In this document: in pieces, positions 26,109-34,631 of the stretch
Position numbering within the stretch: position 1 is the first letter of the stretch
Layout of the letters: each line of letters begins with the position of its first letter
Source of the DNA: Streptomyces sp. NBC_00659
GTDB taxonomy: Bacteria; Actinomycetota; Actinomycetes; Streptomycetales; Streptomycetaceae
DNA: 64,000 nt
Assembly (NCBI RefSeq): GCF_036226925.1
Contig: NZ_CP109031.1
Coordinates: forward strand, 1,984,001-2,048,000
Direction: 5' to 3'
Position numbers and translations under genes: made by a program
The notes under the pieces: generated by a model
Told to the model about the DNA's origin: nothing
The model's input: the letters and a program-made list of their open reading frames with translations, nothing else
Database searches by the model: none

Positions 26109-26166
26109 ACCCGTCCCGTGGGACGAGCGGCGACAAACGGCAGCGCGCACGACATACCCGCCCGCC

Positions 26167-26294
26167 GCGCACTGCCTCCCATCCGGACTTTAACCGTCGG
26201 TCCAGGAATTTCACCTGGTCAACCGGCCGCTGGAAGCGACCGGGTCGCGGACTATAACCGCCGGTTCGGAATTACACCGACCCCGGAGTGCGCT
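26167..26294 (-). promoter_or_regulatory. FMN riboswitch (RFN element)
   Basis: On the leftward strand the conserved RFN blocks appear in order: TCCGGGGTCGGTG, AACCGGCGGT, AGTCCGCGACCC, TTGACCAGGTGAAATTCCT, GACCGACGGT, AAAGTCCGGATGGGAG. The closing stem P1 is AGCGCACT/AGTGCGC (26288-26294 with 26167-26173). It senses FMN and controls ribE-ribM-ribBA-ribH and probably hisE-hisG. Confidence 0.95.
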
Positions 26295-26456
26295 GCTTCT
26301 GGTACATGGCCAGTGTGCCACGCCCGATCGTCGGCCAGAGGGCCGTACCTCTGTGGGGTGGCTCACAACCGGTCGGCATGGACTTCCCCGGAACAGCCCC
26401 CCGGCCAACTTCCCTGACTCCGGGCGACCTTGGGGCAGGTCACAGGTTCCCCCAGC

Positions 26457-26498
26457 TGGTCCATACCTATTGACGCTCTGGTCTAGTCCTCTTAGTGT
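26457..26498 (+). promoter_or_regulatory. Second orphan chitinase-type promoter with DasR-like repeats
   Basis: Two 12-base direct repeats, TGGTCCATACCT (26457-26468) and TGGTCTAGTCCT (26479-26490), stand 22 bases apart around -35 TTGACG (26470-26475); -10 TAGTGT (26493-26498) follows after 17 bases. This is the chitinase promoter layout of streptomycetes; the second repeat fits the DasR consensus at about 13 of 16 positions. Only a leftward ROK gene and hairpins follow. The 315-base gap 26295-26609 holds no gene. Confidence 0.75.
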
Positions 26499-26546
26499 CC
26501 TCGATCAAGACTGCGTGATCATTCATTGCCGGTCCCCCCACGATCG

Positions 26547-26587
26547 ACCCGGCGGCGGTGACGAAGGCCCTTGCCCCGCCGCCGGGT
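26547..26587. terminator. 12-bp hairpin beyond the ROK gene
   Basis: ACCCGGCGGCGG (26547-26558) and CCGCCGCCGGGT (26576-26587) pair perfectly around a 17-base loop. It may back up the ROK terminator, or be the retained terminator of the gene once driven by the orphan promoter to its left. Confidence 0.6.
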
Positions 26588-26592
26588 CTCCA

Positions 26593-26609
26593 GCCGGCCC
26601 TGGGCCGGC
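26593..26609 (-). terminator. Terminator at the ROK stop codon
   Basis: GCCGGCCC and GGGCCGGC face each other immediately after the TAG stop of the ROK gene, giving a compact GC hairpin. Confidence 0.5.
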
Positions 26610-27842
26610 CTACCGCGACGACCGCGGGGCGAACAGCTCGTCCTGGGCGCCGTCGCGTGCGGTCAGGAGGGCGCCGCGCAGCACCGCACCCCCGCCCAGC
26701 GGGCTCGCGCGCACCTCGGTCGGGAGCGGCGACATACGGGCGAGCCGCCGCCCGACCCGAGCGGCGAGCGCCGCGCCGCCCGCCTGGCCGACCTCGCCGC
26801 CCAGGACCACGCACCCGGGGTCCAGCACGGCACTGACGGAGGCCGCCCCGATGGCCAGGCGGTCGGCGAGGGCGTCGAGGAAGCCGTCGGCGGCCGGTGA
26901 GCCGGCAGTCGCCAGCGCCTGCCGCACCAGCGCCGCGGCGTGCGGTTCGTAGCCCTCGGGCCGCGCCGAGACACCGTGCTCCGCCGCGAGCTCCGCGATC
27001 GCCGCGGACCCGACCAGCGAGTGGAAGCCGCCCCCGCAGTCGGTCGCCGAGGGGAGACTCGTGGTGCCCGGCACCGGAAGGAACCCGATCTCCCCGGTAC
27101 CTCCGGAGGCGCCGCGGCGCAGGGCGCCGTCGAGGACGACGGCGGCGCCGGTGCCGTGGCCGATCCACAGCAGGACGAACGTGTCGCGGTCGCGGGCGAC
27201 TCCTTCGCGCTGTTCGGCGAGGGCCGCGAGGTTGGTCTCGTTCTCGACGAGGACGCGGGCCTCGGGCAGCCGTTCCTGAAGGGCCGCGACCAGCCGCCGG
27301 TGCCACGCGGGCAGCCCGGTGGAGTTGCGGAGTTCGCCACTGGCGGGGTCGATCAGGCCGGGCGCCCCGATGCCGACGGTGTGCAGCCTGCCCCACCCCG
27401 GGACGAGTTCGCGCGGGGGCGACACCCCGAGGGAGCCGGCCTCCTTCGCCGCCCGCTCGACCAGCGCGACCGCCTGCTCCACCGCCGGCCCGGTCCCGGT
27501 GCCCTCGCCGATGGGGACCGACGCCTCGGCCAGGACCCGGCCGACCAGATCGGAGACGACGACCGAGACTCCCTCCGTACGGACGTCCAGCGCGGCCAGA
27601 TGCGCGCGGTCCGCGACGATCCCGTAGACCCGGGCGTTCGGGCCGCGCCGCTGCTCCCCCGATTCCCCGACGACGGTGACGAGACCGGAGGCGGTGAGGC
27701 GTTCGACGAGGTCGGCGACGGTCGGCCGGGACAGGCCGGTGAGCTGCTTCAGCCGCGCTGCCGTCAAAGGGCCTTCCTGCTGCAACAGCCGCAGGGCGAG
27801 CCGGTCGTTGATGGCCCGTGCGGTGCTCGGGGATGCGGGCAT
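26610..27842 (-). CDS. ROK-family transcriptional regulator
   Basis: 410 residues. An N-terminal winged helix (LLQQEGPLTAARLKQLTGLSRPTVADLVERLTASGLV) is joined to a ROK sugar-kinase-like domain with LAALDVRTEGVSVVVSDLVG, GIGAPGLIDPASGELRNSTGL, VLVENETNLAALAE and the WIGHGTGAAVVLDGALRRGASGGTGEIGF region. The usual zinc motif CxCGxxGC is reduced to SATDCGGGFHSLVG, as in many ROK repressors. GGGAGGA precedes the ATG at 27842. Divergent from an MFS carrier that it probably controls. Confidence 0.92.
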   Translation of the reverse strand: MPASPSTARAINDRLALRLLQQEGPLTAARLKQLTGLSRPTVADLVERLTASGLVTVVGESGEQRRGPNARVYGIVADRAHLAALDVRTEGVSVVVSDLVGRVLAEASVPIGEGTGTGPAVEQAVALVERAAKEAGSLGVSPPRELVPGWGRLHTVGIGAPGLIDPASGELRNSTGLPAWHRRLVAALQERLPEARVLVENETNLAALAEQREGVARDRDTFVLLWIGHGTGAAVVLDGALRRGASGGTGEIGFLPVPGTTSLPSATDCGGGFHSLVGSAAIAELAAEHGVSARPEGYEPHAAALVRQALATAGSPAADGFLDALADRLAIGAASVSAVLDPGCVVLGGEVGQAGGAALAARVGRRLARMSPLPTEVRASPLGGGAVLRGALLTARDGAQDELFAPRSSR

Positions 27843-27912
27843 GGCGGGAATCCTCCCAGATCGGCGAGCCCGCCGGGCCACCGGGCGACCGGGCGGCGAG
27901 CGGTCATCTATT

Positions 27913-27933
27913 TATCAGGCAGGGTTCCTGATA
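27913..27933. promoter_or_regulatory. Inverted-repeat operator between ROK and MFS genes
   Basis: TATCAGG (27913-27919) and CCTGATA (27927-27933) form a 21-base palindrome with a seven-base centre in an AT-rich 138-base divergent intergenic region. The position and size fit a ROK repressor site that would control both genes. Confidence 0.65.
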
Positions 27934-27980
27934 GTTTACGGCGGCACGACGTGGAACCATCACCTGGGGAGGGCCCGAGC

Positions 27981-29192
27981 ATGAGTGGAGTGGTCTACGA
28001 CCAGCGCGAGGTCAGACGCGCCCGGTACGCCGTGGCGGCCGTGTTCGCCGTGCACGGAGCCGTCACCGGGTCCTTCGCGACCCGCGTGCCCTGGATCCAG
28101 GACCACGCGTCGGTCAGCGCGGGGCAGCTCGGTTTCGCGCTCGCCTTCACCGCGCTCGGCGCGTCCTGCTCGATGCCGCTGGCCGGCCGCATCACCCACC
28201 GCTTCGGCAGCCGTACGGCGCTGCGCGGACTCATGGCCCTGTGGACGCTGGCCCTGATCCTGCCGTCCCTGGCGCCGAACCTGCCGACCCTGTGCCTCGC
28301 GATGTTCGTCTACGGCGCCACGGCGGGGATGGCGGACGTCGCCATGAACGCGCTGGGTGTCGAGGTCGAGAACCGCCTCGACAAGTCGATCATGTCCGGG
28401 CTGCACGGCATGTGGAGCGCCGGTGCCCTGGTCGGCGCGGCGGCTGGCACGCTCGCCGCGCATCTGGGCTCGGACGCGCGCCTGCACCACGCCCTGGCCG
28501 CGGCGACCCTCACGCTCCTCGGTCTCGTCGCCTGCCGCTGGGTGCTCGATCTTCAGCCCACCGAGGACGAGGAGCCGCCGCCGCGGTTCGCGCTGCCGCC
28601 CCGGTCGGCGCTGCTCATCGGCGCGGTCGGCTTCTGCGCGGTCTTCGCGGAGGGCGCGAGCCTGGACTGGTCGGCCGTCTACCTGCGCGACCAGCTGGAC
28701 AGCTCGGCGGGTCTCGCCGCGGCGTCGACCACCGGTTTCATGCTGACCATGGCGGTGGCCCGACTGGTGGGCGACACGGTGGTGAACCGGTTCGGCGCCG
28801 TGCGCACCGTGCGGGCGGGCGGTGTGCTGGCCGTGCTCGGCGGACTGCTGATCGTCGTGGCGGAGCATCCGGCGGTGGCGATGGGCGGCTTCGCGCTCCT
28901 CGGCCTCGGCATCGCGGTCGTGGTCCCGCTCTGCTTCGCGGCGGCCGGGCGCAGCGGCCCCAACCCCAGTCAGGCCATCGCGGGCGTCGCGACCATCACG
29001 TACACGTCAGGGCTGATCGCGCCGAGCCTGATCGGGTCGGTGGCGCAGGCGACGAGTCTGGTCGTGTCGTTCGGGCTGGTCACGATCCTGGCGTTCGGGC
29101 TCACCGTGCTCGCGGGTGTGCTGCGGGCCGGAGACCGCGTCACGTCGAAGGTCAGTCCCCCGAGCGCAGCAGTTCCCGGCCCACGGCCCTGA
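27981..29192 (+). CDS. MFS transporter
   Basis: 403 residues with about 12 transmembrane segments. RYAVAAVFAVHGAVTGSFATRVPWIQDHASVSAGQLGFALAF and PLAGRITHRFGSRTALRGLM are typical of a sugar/hydrophobic-compound MFS branch, and the second half repeats the pattern (RLVGDTVVNRFGAVRTVRAGG). ATG at 27981 follows GGGGAGGG. Paired with a divergent ROK regulator, it likely moves a sugar or a related metabolite. Its 3' end overlaps the convergent thioesterase gene by 41 bases. Confidence 0.9.
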   Translation: MSGVVYDQREVRRARYAVAAVFAVHGAVTGSFATRVPWIQDHASVSAGQLGFALAFTALGASCSMPLAGRITHRFGSRTALRGLMALWTLALILPSLAPNLPTLCLAMFVYGATAGMADVAMNALGVEVENRLDKSIMSGLHGMWSAGALVGAAAGTLAAHLGSDARLHHALAAATLTLLGLVACRWVLDLQPTEDEEPPPRFALPPRSALLIGAVGFCAVFAEGASLDWSAVYLRDQLDSSAGLAAASTTGFMLTMAVARLVGDTVVNRFGAVRTVRAGGVLAVLGGLLIVVAEHPAVAMGGFALLGLGIAVVVPLCFAAAGRSGPNPSQAIAGVATITYTSGLIAPSLIGSVAQATSLVVSFGLVTILAFGLTVLAGVLRAGDRVTSKVSPPSAAVPGPRP

Positions 29193-29610
29193 ACCGGTCG
29201 CTCCACGGCGTCGGGCGCAGGGTCCCGGCGTCGAGCCGTACGAGCACCCGGGTTCCGTGCGCGTAGGTGACCGCGCCGTCCAGGGAGCAGAAGCGGAAGC
29301 CGTACGTCAGTCCGGTGTTACCGAGCCTTTCCAGCCAGAGGTGGACGGCGTACGCGCCGGGGCGGCTGACCGGGGCCTCGTAGGTGATCCGCAGTTCCTT
29401 GACCGCGTTGCACGAGTCGCCCGCCGCCTCCCAGTCACCCTCGAAGCCGAAGCCGCGCTCGTTCCACAGCGCGGTCCAGGCGCGTTCGACCATGACCGGG
29501 TAGCGGGCGTTGTGCAGCAGTCCGAGCGCGTCGAGGTCGTCGAAGTGGACGGTGACGGGCAGGAGGCGTCCGTACGGGAGGGCAGGGGCGGCGGGGGCTT
29601 CGGCGGTCAC
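29152..29610 (-). CDS. Acyl-CoA thioesterase, hotdog fold (4HBT)
   Basis: About 152 residues. LPVTVHFDDLDALGLLHNARYPVMVERAWTALWNERG is the 4-hydroxybenzoyl-CoA thioesterase signature with the catalytic Asp and the HNARY loop; ELRITYEAPVSRPGAYAVHLWLERLG follows. It hydrolyses an acyl-CoA to free acid. The GTG at 29610 has AGGAG nine bases upstream and is preferred over the GTG at 29640. It overlaps the MFS gene tail to tail. Confidence 0.88.
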   Translation of the reverse strand: MTAEAPAAPALPYGRLLPVTVHFDDLDALGLLHNARYPVMVERAWTALWNERGFGFEGDWEAAGDSCNAVKELRITYEAPVSRPGAYAVHLWLERLGNTGLTYGFRFCSLDGAVTYAHGTRVLVRLDAGTLRPTPWSDRFRAVGRELLRSGD

Positions 29611-29714
29611 GGGCGGGGCTCCTGGGGCGTACTGCGGCACGCGGACTGGGCGGGCCTGGCTGAAACGACGCTCCCCATCCTAAGCAAACGCTCAGGAGCC
29701 CCGTCCGGGCGGGA

Positions 29715-31091
29715 TCAGCCCGCGATGGAGTCGAGCTGCTCGGCGGCCGGCCGCAGCTCCCACAGATCACCGCCGGGCGGCGCCTCGAGCCCCGCCACGG
29801 CGGCCTGCGCGGCCCGGTCCCCCGCGTCCGCCGCCGCGTGCACCACATCGGTCGCCGCGAAGCGGTGGAACTCCAGCTCAGGGTGGCTCCACGGCTCGGC
29901 TCCGGTCGCCGCGGGCAGCAGGTAGCCGACCGCTTCGAACAGGCTCTGGCCGTCCGGTCCCCGGTACGCCCACAGGTCCACGCCGACCTTCCGGCCGACG
30001 GCGGCGAGCCGGGTGTACGCCACCAGGTCGAAGGTCGAGTAGTGCCAGCTGCGGGTGCGGGCGAGCTCCTGGGGCTGGCTGCCGTCGGCTGCGATCTGCG
30101 GGTCGATACGCAGGCCGCGCGCGGCGAGCACGGTCCGCCGGGCGAGGCCCTTGTCGCCGGTCGCGTACGCGAGGGCGGCGAGCTGCATGTCGTAGAAGGT
30201 GCCGTGGTTGTTCCGCGCAGCGCCCTCCTCCTTGCCGAAGGCGCTGTCCGTCAGCCAGTCGCGGTAGCCGGTGTTCCAGGCGAGCATCGCGGCCCGGTCG
30301 CGCCGGGACCAGCCGGGGGCACCGGTGTCGAGGAGGGCGATCGCGTCGAGGACGCTCGTGTAGGACTGCGAGAAGTCGATGACGCCGATGGCCCGGCCGT
30401 CGTACTTGCAGGGGATGAACTGGCCGTGGTCCAAGTTCGGGTTCATCCGTGTGGCGGGGTCCAGGAACCATGTGCGCAGAACCTGGGAGGCTTTCACGGC
30501 GTACCGCTTCTCACCGGTGTAGTACCAGGCGAGCGCGAGGTCGTACGTCGAGTCGAAGACCTTCTCGACGTCCTGGCGGTCCGTACCGGTGTCCACCTCG
30601 GGATTGCGCTGCCCGTCGCGCTGGACGTACGGACAGCCCCAGGGGTTGTCCGCGGTGGCCGGCTGCGAGGGCCACCAGTAGGGGGCCTGGCTGAGGTAGT
30701 CGTGAACATCGCCGCCCGGGGCGGGTTTCGGCTTGTCGACGACCGTCCAGGGGCCCTGGTCCAGCCAGTTGTCGGCGCGGGCCGTCAACCGGCGCAGAGC
30801 CAGGGCGAGCCGGCGGTCGCCGTGGTCCAGGCGGGCGCGGGTGCGCCTCAGCCGGCCGCCGTCGAGGACCACGGTCCTCGGCAGCCCGGTCGCGGCCCGT
30901 CCGGACACCGCGGGGCCGCCCGTGGACTCCGTACGCGCCGACACCGCGTGGGTGGCCGCGGACGCGGCGCGGCCGGATGCCCGAGGCGCGTCCGCGGACG
31001 CCGTACGAGCGGACGCCGAGGGGGCGACGAGGGTCGCGAACATGACGGTGGCCGCCACGGCCACCAGGCCCAGTCCGGATCGTGCACTCAC
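29715..31091 (-). CDS. Secreted alginate-lyase-family protein
   Basis: 458 residues. A signal peptide (GLGLVAVAATVMFATLVAPSASA) precedes a low-complexity Ala/Ser/Arg linker to about residue 65, then an alginate lyase (PL5-like, (alpha/alpha)-toroid) domain: PYWWPSQPATADNPWGCPYVQRDG, FDSTYDLALAWYYTGEKRYAVKASQVLRTWFLDPATRMNPNLDHGQ, and ARNNHGTFYDMQLAALA with the NNH catalytic motif. It should depolymerise an acidic polysaccharide outside the cell. GTG start at 31091 with GGAG. Confidence 0.9.
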   Translation of the reverse strand: MSARSGLGLVAVAATVMFATLVAPSASARTASADAPRASGRAASAATHAVSARTESTGGPAVSGRAATGLPRTVVLDGGRLRRTRARLDHGDRRLALALRRLTARADNWLDQGPWTVVDKPKPAPGGDVHDYLSQAPYWWPSQPATADNPWGCPYVQRDGQRNPEVDTGTDRQDVEKVFDSTYDLALAWYYTGEKRYAVKASQVLRTWFLDPATRMNPNLDHGQFIPCKYDGRAIGVIDFSQSYTSVLDAIALLDTGAPGWSRRDRAAMLAWNTGYRDWLTDSAFGKEEGAARNNHGTFYDMQLAALAYATGDKGLARRTVLAARGLRIDPQIAADGSQPQELARTRSWHYSTFDLVAYTRLAAVGRKVGVDLWAYRGPDGQSLFEAVGYLLPAATGAEPWSHPELEFHRFAATDVVHAAADAGDRAAQAAVAGLEAPPGGDLWELRPAAEQLDSIAG

Positions 31092-31111
31092 AGAACACTC
31101 CGATCAGAGAT

Positions 31112-31126
31112 ATGAACGATGTTCAT
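31112..31126. promoter_or_regulatory. Palindrome between lyase and permease genes
   Basis: ATGAAC-GAT-GTTCAT is a perfect 15-base palindrome, 20 bases upstream of the alginate-lyase-like start and in the divergent region shared with the NCS2 permease. It is a candidate repressor site (GntR/LacI size). Confidence 0.5.
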
Positions 31127-31212
31127 GAGAAGGACCGTGCGAGCGTAGAGCGGCTGGTTGGACGTGACAATGGGCCGGACAGATTCACGTACAGAGAAAG
31201 CGAACCCTCACC

Positions 31213-32604
31213 ATGGACCTCGGCGTGCGCTGGACACTGCACGGCGACGGGCGGACTCCCGCCCCCGGAGCGGTCGTCCGCCCCGATGAACGCCTCTCCT
31301 GGCCCCGGACCTTCGGTCTCGGCGCCCAGCATGTGGTGGCCATGTTCGGGGCGTCCTTCGTGGCACCCGTCCTGATGGGGCTCGACCCCAACCTCGCGAT
31401 CATGATGTCCGGTGTCGCGACCGTCATCTTCCTGCTCGCCACCCGCGGCCGCGTGCCCAGCTACCTGGGCTGTTCGCTCTCCTTCGTGGGCGTCGCCGCC
31501 GTGATCCGCGCGCAGGGCGGCACCAGCGCCACGGTGACCGGCGCGTGCTTCGTGGTCGGCGTCGCGCTGTTCCTGGCGGGTCTGGCCGTCCAGCGGTTCG
31601 GGGCGAGGATCATCCATGCCGCGATGCCGCCGATCGTGACCGGCGCGGTCGTCATGCTGATCGGCTTCAACCTGGCGCCGGTGACCGCCTCCACCTACTG
31701 GCCGCAGGACCAGTGGACGGCCCTGCTCACCATGCTGGTGACCGGCGCGGCCGTGGTGTGCCTGCGAGGTTTCTGGTCACGCATCGCGATCTTCCTGGGG
31801 CTGCTCTTCGGTTACGCCGTCTCCTGGGCCTTCGACCGGATCTTCGGCCGGATCCACTCGGCGGACGCGAGCGGCAAGGTCACCGACCACTGGCGCCTGG
31901 ACCTCTCCGGGGTCGGGAAGGCCGACTGGATCGGACTGCCGTCGTTCCACGGACCCTCGTTCCAGTGGTCCGCGATCCTCGTCGCCCTGCCGGTGGTCAT
32001 CGCGCTGGTCGCGGAGAACGCGGGGCACGTCAAGGCCGTCGGCGAGATGACCGGAGACCCGCTGGACGACGAACTGGGCACCGCGATCTCCGCGGACGGC
32101 GCCGCCTCCATGCTCTCCACCGCGGTCGGCGGCCCGCCCAACACCACGTACTCCGAGAACATCGGCGTGATGGCCGCGACCCGGGTCTACTCCACCGCCG
32201 CCTACTGGGCCGCCGCCGGCTTCGCCCTGCTCTTCGGACTGTGCCCCAAGTTCGGCGCGGTGGTCGCGGCGATCCCGGGTGGTGTCCTCGGCGGCATCAC
32301 CGTCATCCTCTACGGCATGATCGGCCTGCTCGGTGCCCAGATCTGGCTCAACGCCCGGGTGGACCTGCGCAATCCGCTGAACCTGGTGCCCGCCGCCGCG
32401 GGCATCATCATCGGCATCGGCGGCGTCACCCTGAAGTTCACGGACAACTTCTCGCTGAACGGCATCGCGCTGGGCACCATCGTCGTGATCACCGGCTACC
32501 ACGCGCTGCGGGCGATGGCCCCGGCCCACCTCCGCCAGGAACCGCTGCTCGACTCGGGGACCTCGGCGTACGACGGGCCCGGTGATCAGCCCGCCAGCTC
32601 ATAG
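31213..32604 (+). CDS. NCS2 nucleobase permease (uracil/xanthine type)
   Basis: 463 residues with 12-14 membrane segments. LGAQHVVAMFGASFVAPVLMGLDPNLAIMMSGVATVIFLLATRGRVPSYLG is the NCS2 entry region, and VALVAENAGHVKAVGEMTGDPLDDELGTAISADGAASMLSTAVGGPPNTTYSENIGV holds the conserved substrate-binding Glu and the PNTTYSENIGV motif of uracil permeases. It imports uracil or xanthine with protons. The 3' end overlaps the GH6 gene by 19 bases. Confidence 0.93.
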   Translation: MDLGVRWTLHGDGRTPAPGAVVRPDERLSWPRTFGLGAQHVVAMFGASFVAPVLMGLDPNLAIMMSGVATVIFLLATRGRVPSYLGCSLSFVGVAAVIRAQGGTSATVTGACFVVGVALFLAGLAVQRFGARIIHAAMPPIVTGAVVMLIGFNLAPVTASTYWPQDQWTALLTMLVTGAAVVCLRGFWSRIAIFLGLLFGYAVSWAFDRIFGRIHSADASGKVTDHWRLDLSGVGKADWIGLPSFHGPSFQWSAILVALPVVIALVAENAGHVKAVGEMTGDPLDDELGTAISADGAASMLSTAVGGPPNTTYSENIGVMAATRVYSTAAYWAAAGFALLFGLCPKFGAVVAAIPGGVLGGITVILYGMIGLLGAQIWLNARVDLRNPLNLVPAAAGIIIGIGGVTLKFTDNFSLNGIALGTIVVITGYHALRAMAPAHLRQEPLLDSGTSAYDGPGDQPASS

Positions 32605-33764
32605 GCGTACTCGGCCGAGAAGGTTCCCGGTTCGCCCCGGCAGCCGTCCGACTCCCCCGGTGGCTTCACCCACAGATAGGCGTCGATCCCGGCCTCCCCG
32701 GTGCTCAGCGTCGGCGCCGGACCGATCCTGCGGCCCGGCGGATCGCACCAAGCTCCGCCCGGGGCGGCGCCGTTGCCGTTGCGGCTGGTGTCGATGACGG
32801 CACCGAGGCCCGAGGACCCGCCGAGCGCGGCGAGGACGCGCCGGGCGTACGCGATCTCGTCAGTCGTCCGGTTGAAGTTGGAGACGTTGGTGAAGACACC
32901 GTCGGAGGAGGCGGCGGAGGAAGCGCCCGCCCGCCGCAGCAGCGCGGCCTGCGCGGCCGCCGGGTTCCAGTCGGAGTTGCCCGCGTCGTAGTAGACCCGG
33001 GCCCTGGGGTCCGCCGCCTTCAGGACGCGTCCCGCGCGGGCCAGGGAGGCGAGGCGGCCCGCCCGCTCCGGCCCGGTGAGGCAGTCGGCCTGGGCGATCG
33101 AGTCGGGCTCCAGGACGACGACGGCCTCGCGGGAGCCCAGCCCCGCCGCGAAACCGTCGATCCAGCCGTCGTAGGCGGCGAGGTCGGGCGCCCCGCCCTC
33201 CGAGGCCCCGCCGCAGTCTCGACGCGGGACGGCGTACGGCACGAGGACCGGCACCCCGCCCCGCTCGGCGGCGGCCGAGGTCACGGCCTCGACCCGCGCG
33301 GTGATCGTGGACGGTGCGAAGTCCGCGAACCACACCGCGGCCGGACGGTCGGCGATCCGGGACGCGATGACCGCGCGCCGGGGATCACCGGGGTGGCCGT
33401 CGACCCATGCGCGCACCTGGGAATCGGGGTGGCGGTAGAGGAGGGCGGGCCTCGCCGCGGTCCGTGGCCGGCCCTTACCGGGCGAGGGATCGACGGCCGG
33501 TTCCGGGGAGGGCGGCCGCGAAGGGGACGGCGTGGCCGAACCGCCAGCCGGTGTCCGCGCACCGGACGGCGAGGGGGCGGACGAGCGGGTCACCGGCGCT
33601 CGGGCCTCCGGCGACGGGCTCCCGTCGCCGAGCGCGGACACGGTCCCCGTCACGGTGCCGGCCGCGACCACGACCGAGGCGACGGCGACCATGACACCGC
33701 GTCCCACGGATCTGCCGCGCTCCGCCCCGCGCTCGACGAGCCGTTGGACACGTAAGCCTGACAC
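32586..33764 (-). CDS. Glycoside hydrolase family 6 protein (cellulase type)
   Basis: About 392 residues. A membrane anchor/signal (RGVMVAVASVVVAAGTVTGTVSA) and a Ser/Pro-rich linker lead to a GH6 domain: AVWFADFAPSTITARVEAVTSAA, VLVPYAVPRRDCGGASEGG, VVVLEPDSIAQADCL with the catalytic Asp, VYYDAGNSDWNP, GVFTNVSNFN, IDTSRNGNG and DAYLWVKPPGESDGC. It cleaves beta-1,4-glucan at the cell surface or outside. The GTG at 33764 has GGGGGAA eight bases upstream; a GTG at 33779 would add five residues. No carbohydrate-binding module. Confidence 0.92.
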   Translation of the reverse strand: MSGLRVQRLVERGAERGRSVGRGVMVAVASVVVAAGTVTGTVSALGDGSPSPEARAPVTRSSAPSPSGARTPAGGSATPSPSRPPSPEPAVDPSPGKGRPRTAARPALLYRHPDSQVRAWVDGHPGDPRRAVIASRIADRPAAVWFADFAPSTITARVEAVTSAAAERGGVPVLVPYAVPRRDCGGASEGGAPDLAAYDGWIDGFAAGLGSREAVVVLEPDSIAQADCLTGPERAGRLASLARAGRVLKAADPRARVYYDAGNSDWNPAAAQAALLRRAGASSAASSDGVFTNVSNFNRTTDEIAYARRVLAALGGSSGLGAVIDTSRNGNGAAPGGAWCDPPGRRIGPAPTLSTGEAGIDAYLWVKPPGESDGCRGEPGTFSAEYAYELAG

Positions 33765-33864
33765 GTACGGTTCCCCCACTCCGGCCCCGTCCGCGTTCCC
33801 CCGTTCTGGGGAAGCCGTCGGCCCGGCGGCACGCGGGCCACCCTAGGACTGGGACGCTGCCCCC

Positions 33865-34539
33865 ATGGCGCAGTCGGCACAGTTCACCGTTCCCGTTGAC
33901 ACGGTCGTCGCCCGTATGCGCGCCCTGGACGCGACCCTTCCCGAGCGGGACGGACTCGCGGTCTTCAACCGCGTCTACCTCACGGTCACCGAGGAGTTCG
34001 ACCGCCGTCTGGACGCCGGGGTGTTCCCCGACCGACGGGCCGCGCAGACACTGGACGTACGGTTCGCGGAACGCTATCTGGCGGTGGCCGAGGAGGGCCG
34101 GGCGCCCGCCTGCTGGCAGCCGCTGCTGCGCTTCCGCCGCCATCCGGGAGTACGCCCCCTGCAGTTCGCGCTCGCGGGCATCAACGCGCACATCGGGCAC
34201 GATCTCGCGCTCGCCGTGGTGGACAGCTGTCGTACGCTCGACTGCGAACCGGCCGACCTGGAGGACGAGTTCGACCGTGTGGGCGATCTCCTCGTCTCGC
34301 TGGAGGAACGCGTCCGCGAAGAGCTGATGCCGGGCCCCGACCTGCTCCAGATCGCCGATCCGCTCACCCATCTGCTCGGCTCCTGGAGTCTGGAGCGGGC
34401 CCGCGAGGCGACCTGGGCGGCGGCGCGCGCCCTGTGGGCGCTGCGCGGGATCCCCGACCTGGCCGAGGAGTTCGGCGACCGTCTCGACGCGGCGGTGGGC
34501 CTGGTCGGCCGGATGCTGCTCACTCCCCTGCGGGCCTGA
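33865..34539 (+). CDS. DUF5995 family protein
   Basis: 224 residues, soluble and helical. VVARMRALDATLPERDGLAVFNRVYLTVTEEFDRRL, RFAERYLAVAEEGRAPACWQPLLRFR and QFALAGINAHIGHDLALAVVDSCR match the DUF5995 family, whose function is unknown; the conserved INAHIGHDL could form a metal or acyl site. ATG at 33865. Divergent from the GH6 gene. Confidence 0.8.
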   Translation: MAQSAQFTVPVDTVVARMRALDATLPERDGLAVFNRVYLTVTEEFDRRLDAGVFPDRRAAQTLDVRFAERYLAVAEEGRAPACWQPLLRFRRHPGVRPLQFALAGINAHIGHDLALAVVDSCRTLDCEPADLEDEFDRVGDLLVSLEERVREELMPGPDLLQIADPLTHLLGSWSLERAREATWAAARALWALRGIPDLAEEFGDRLDAAVGLVGRMLLTPLRA

Positions 34540-34631
34540 TCCGGCCACGCGCCACGGTCCTCGCCGGAACAGCCGGACGCTCACTGTACGTTGACACTTC
34601 GGCACACCCCGATGCGAAGGAGTACAGCTGT

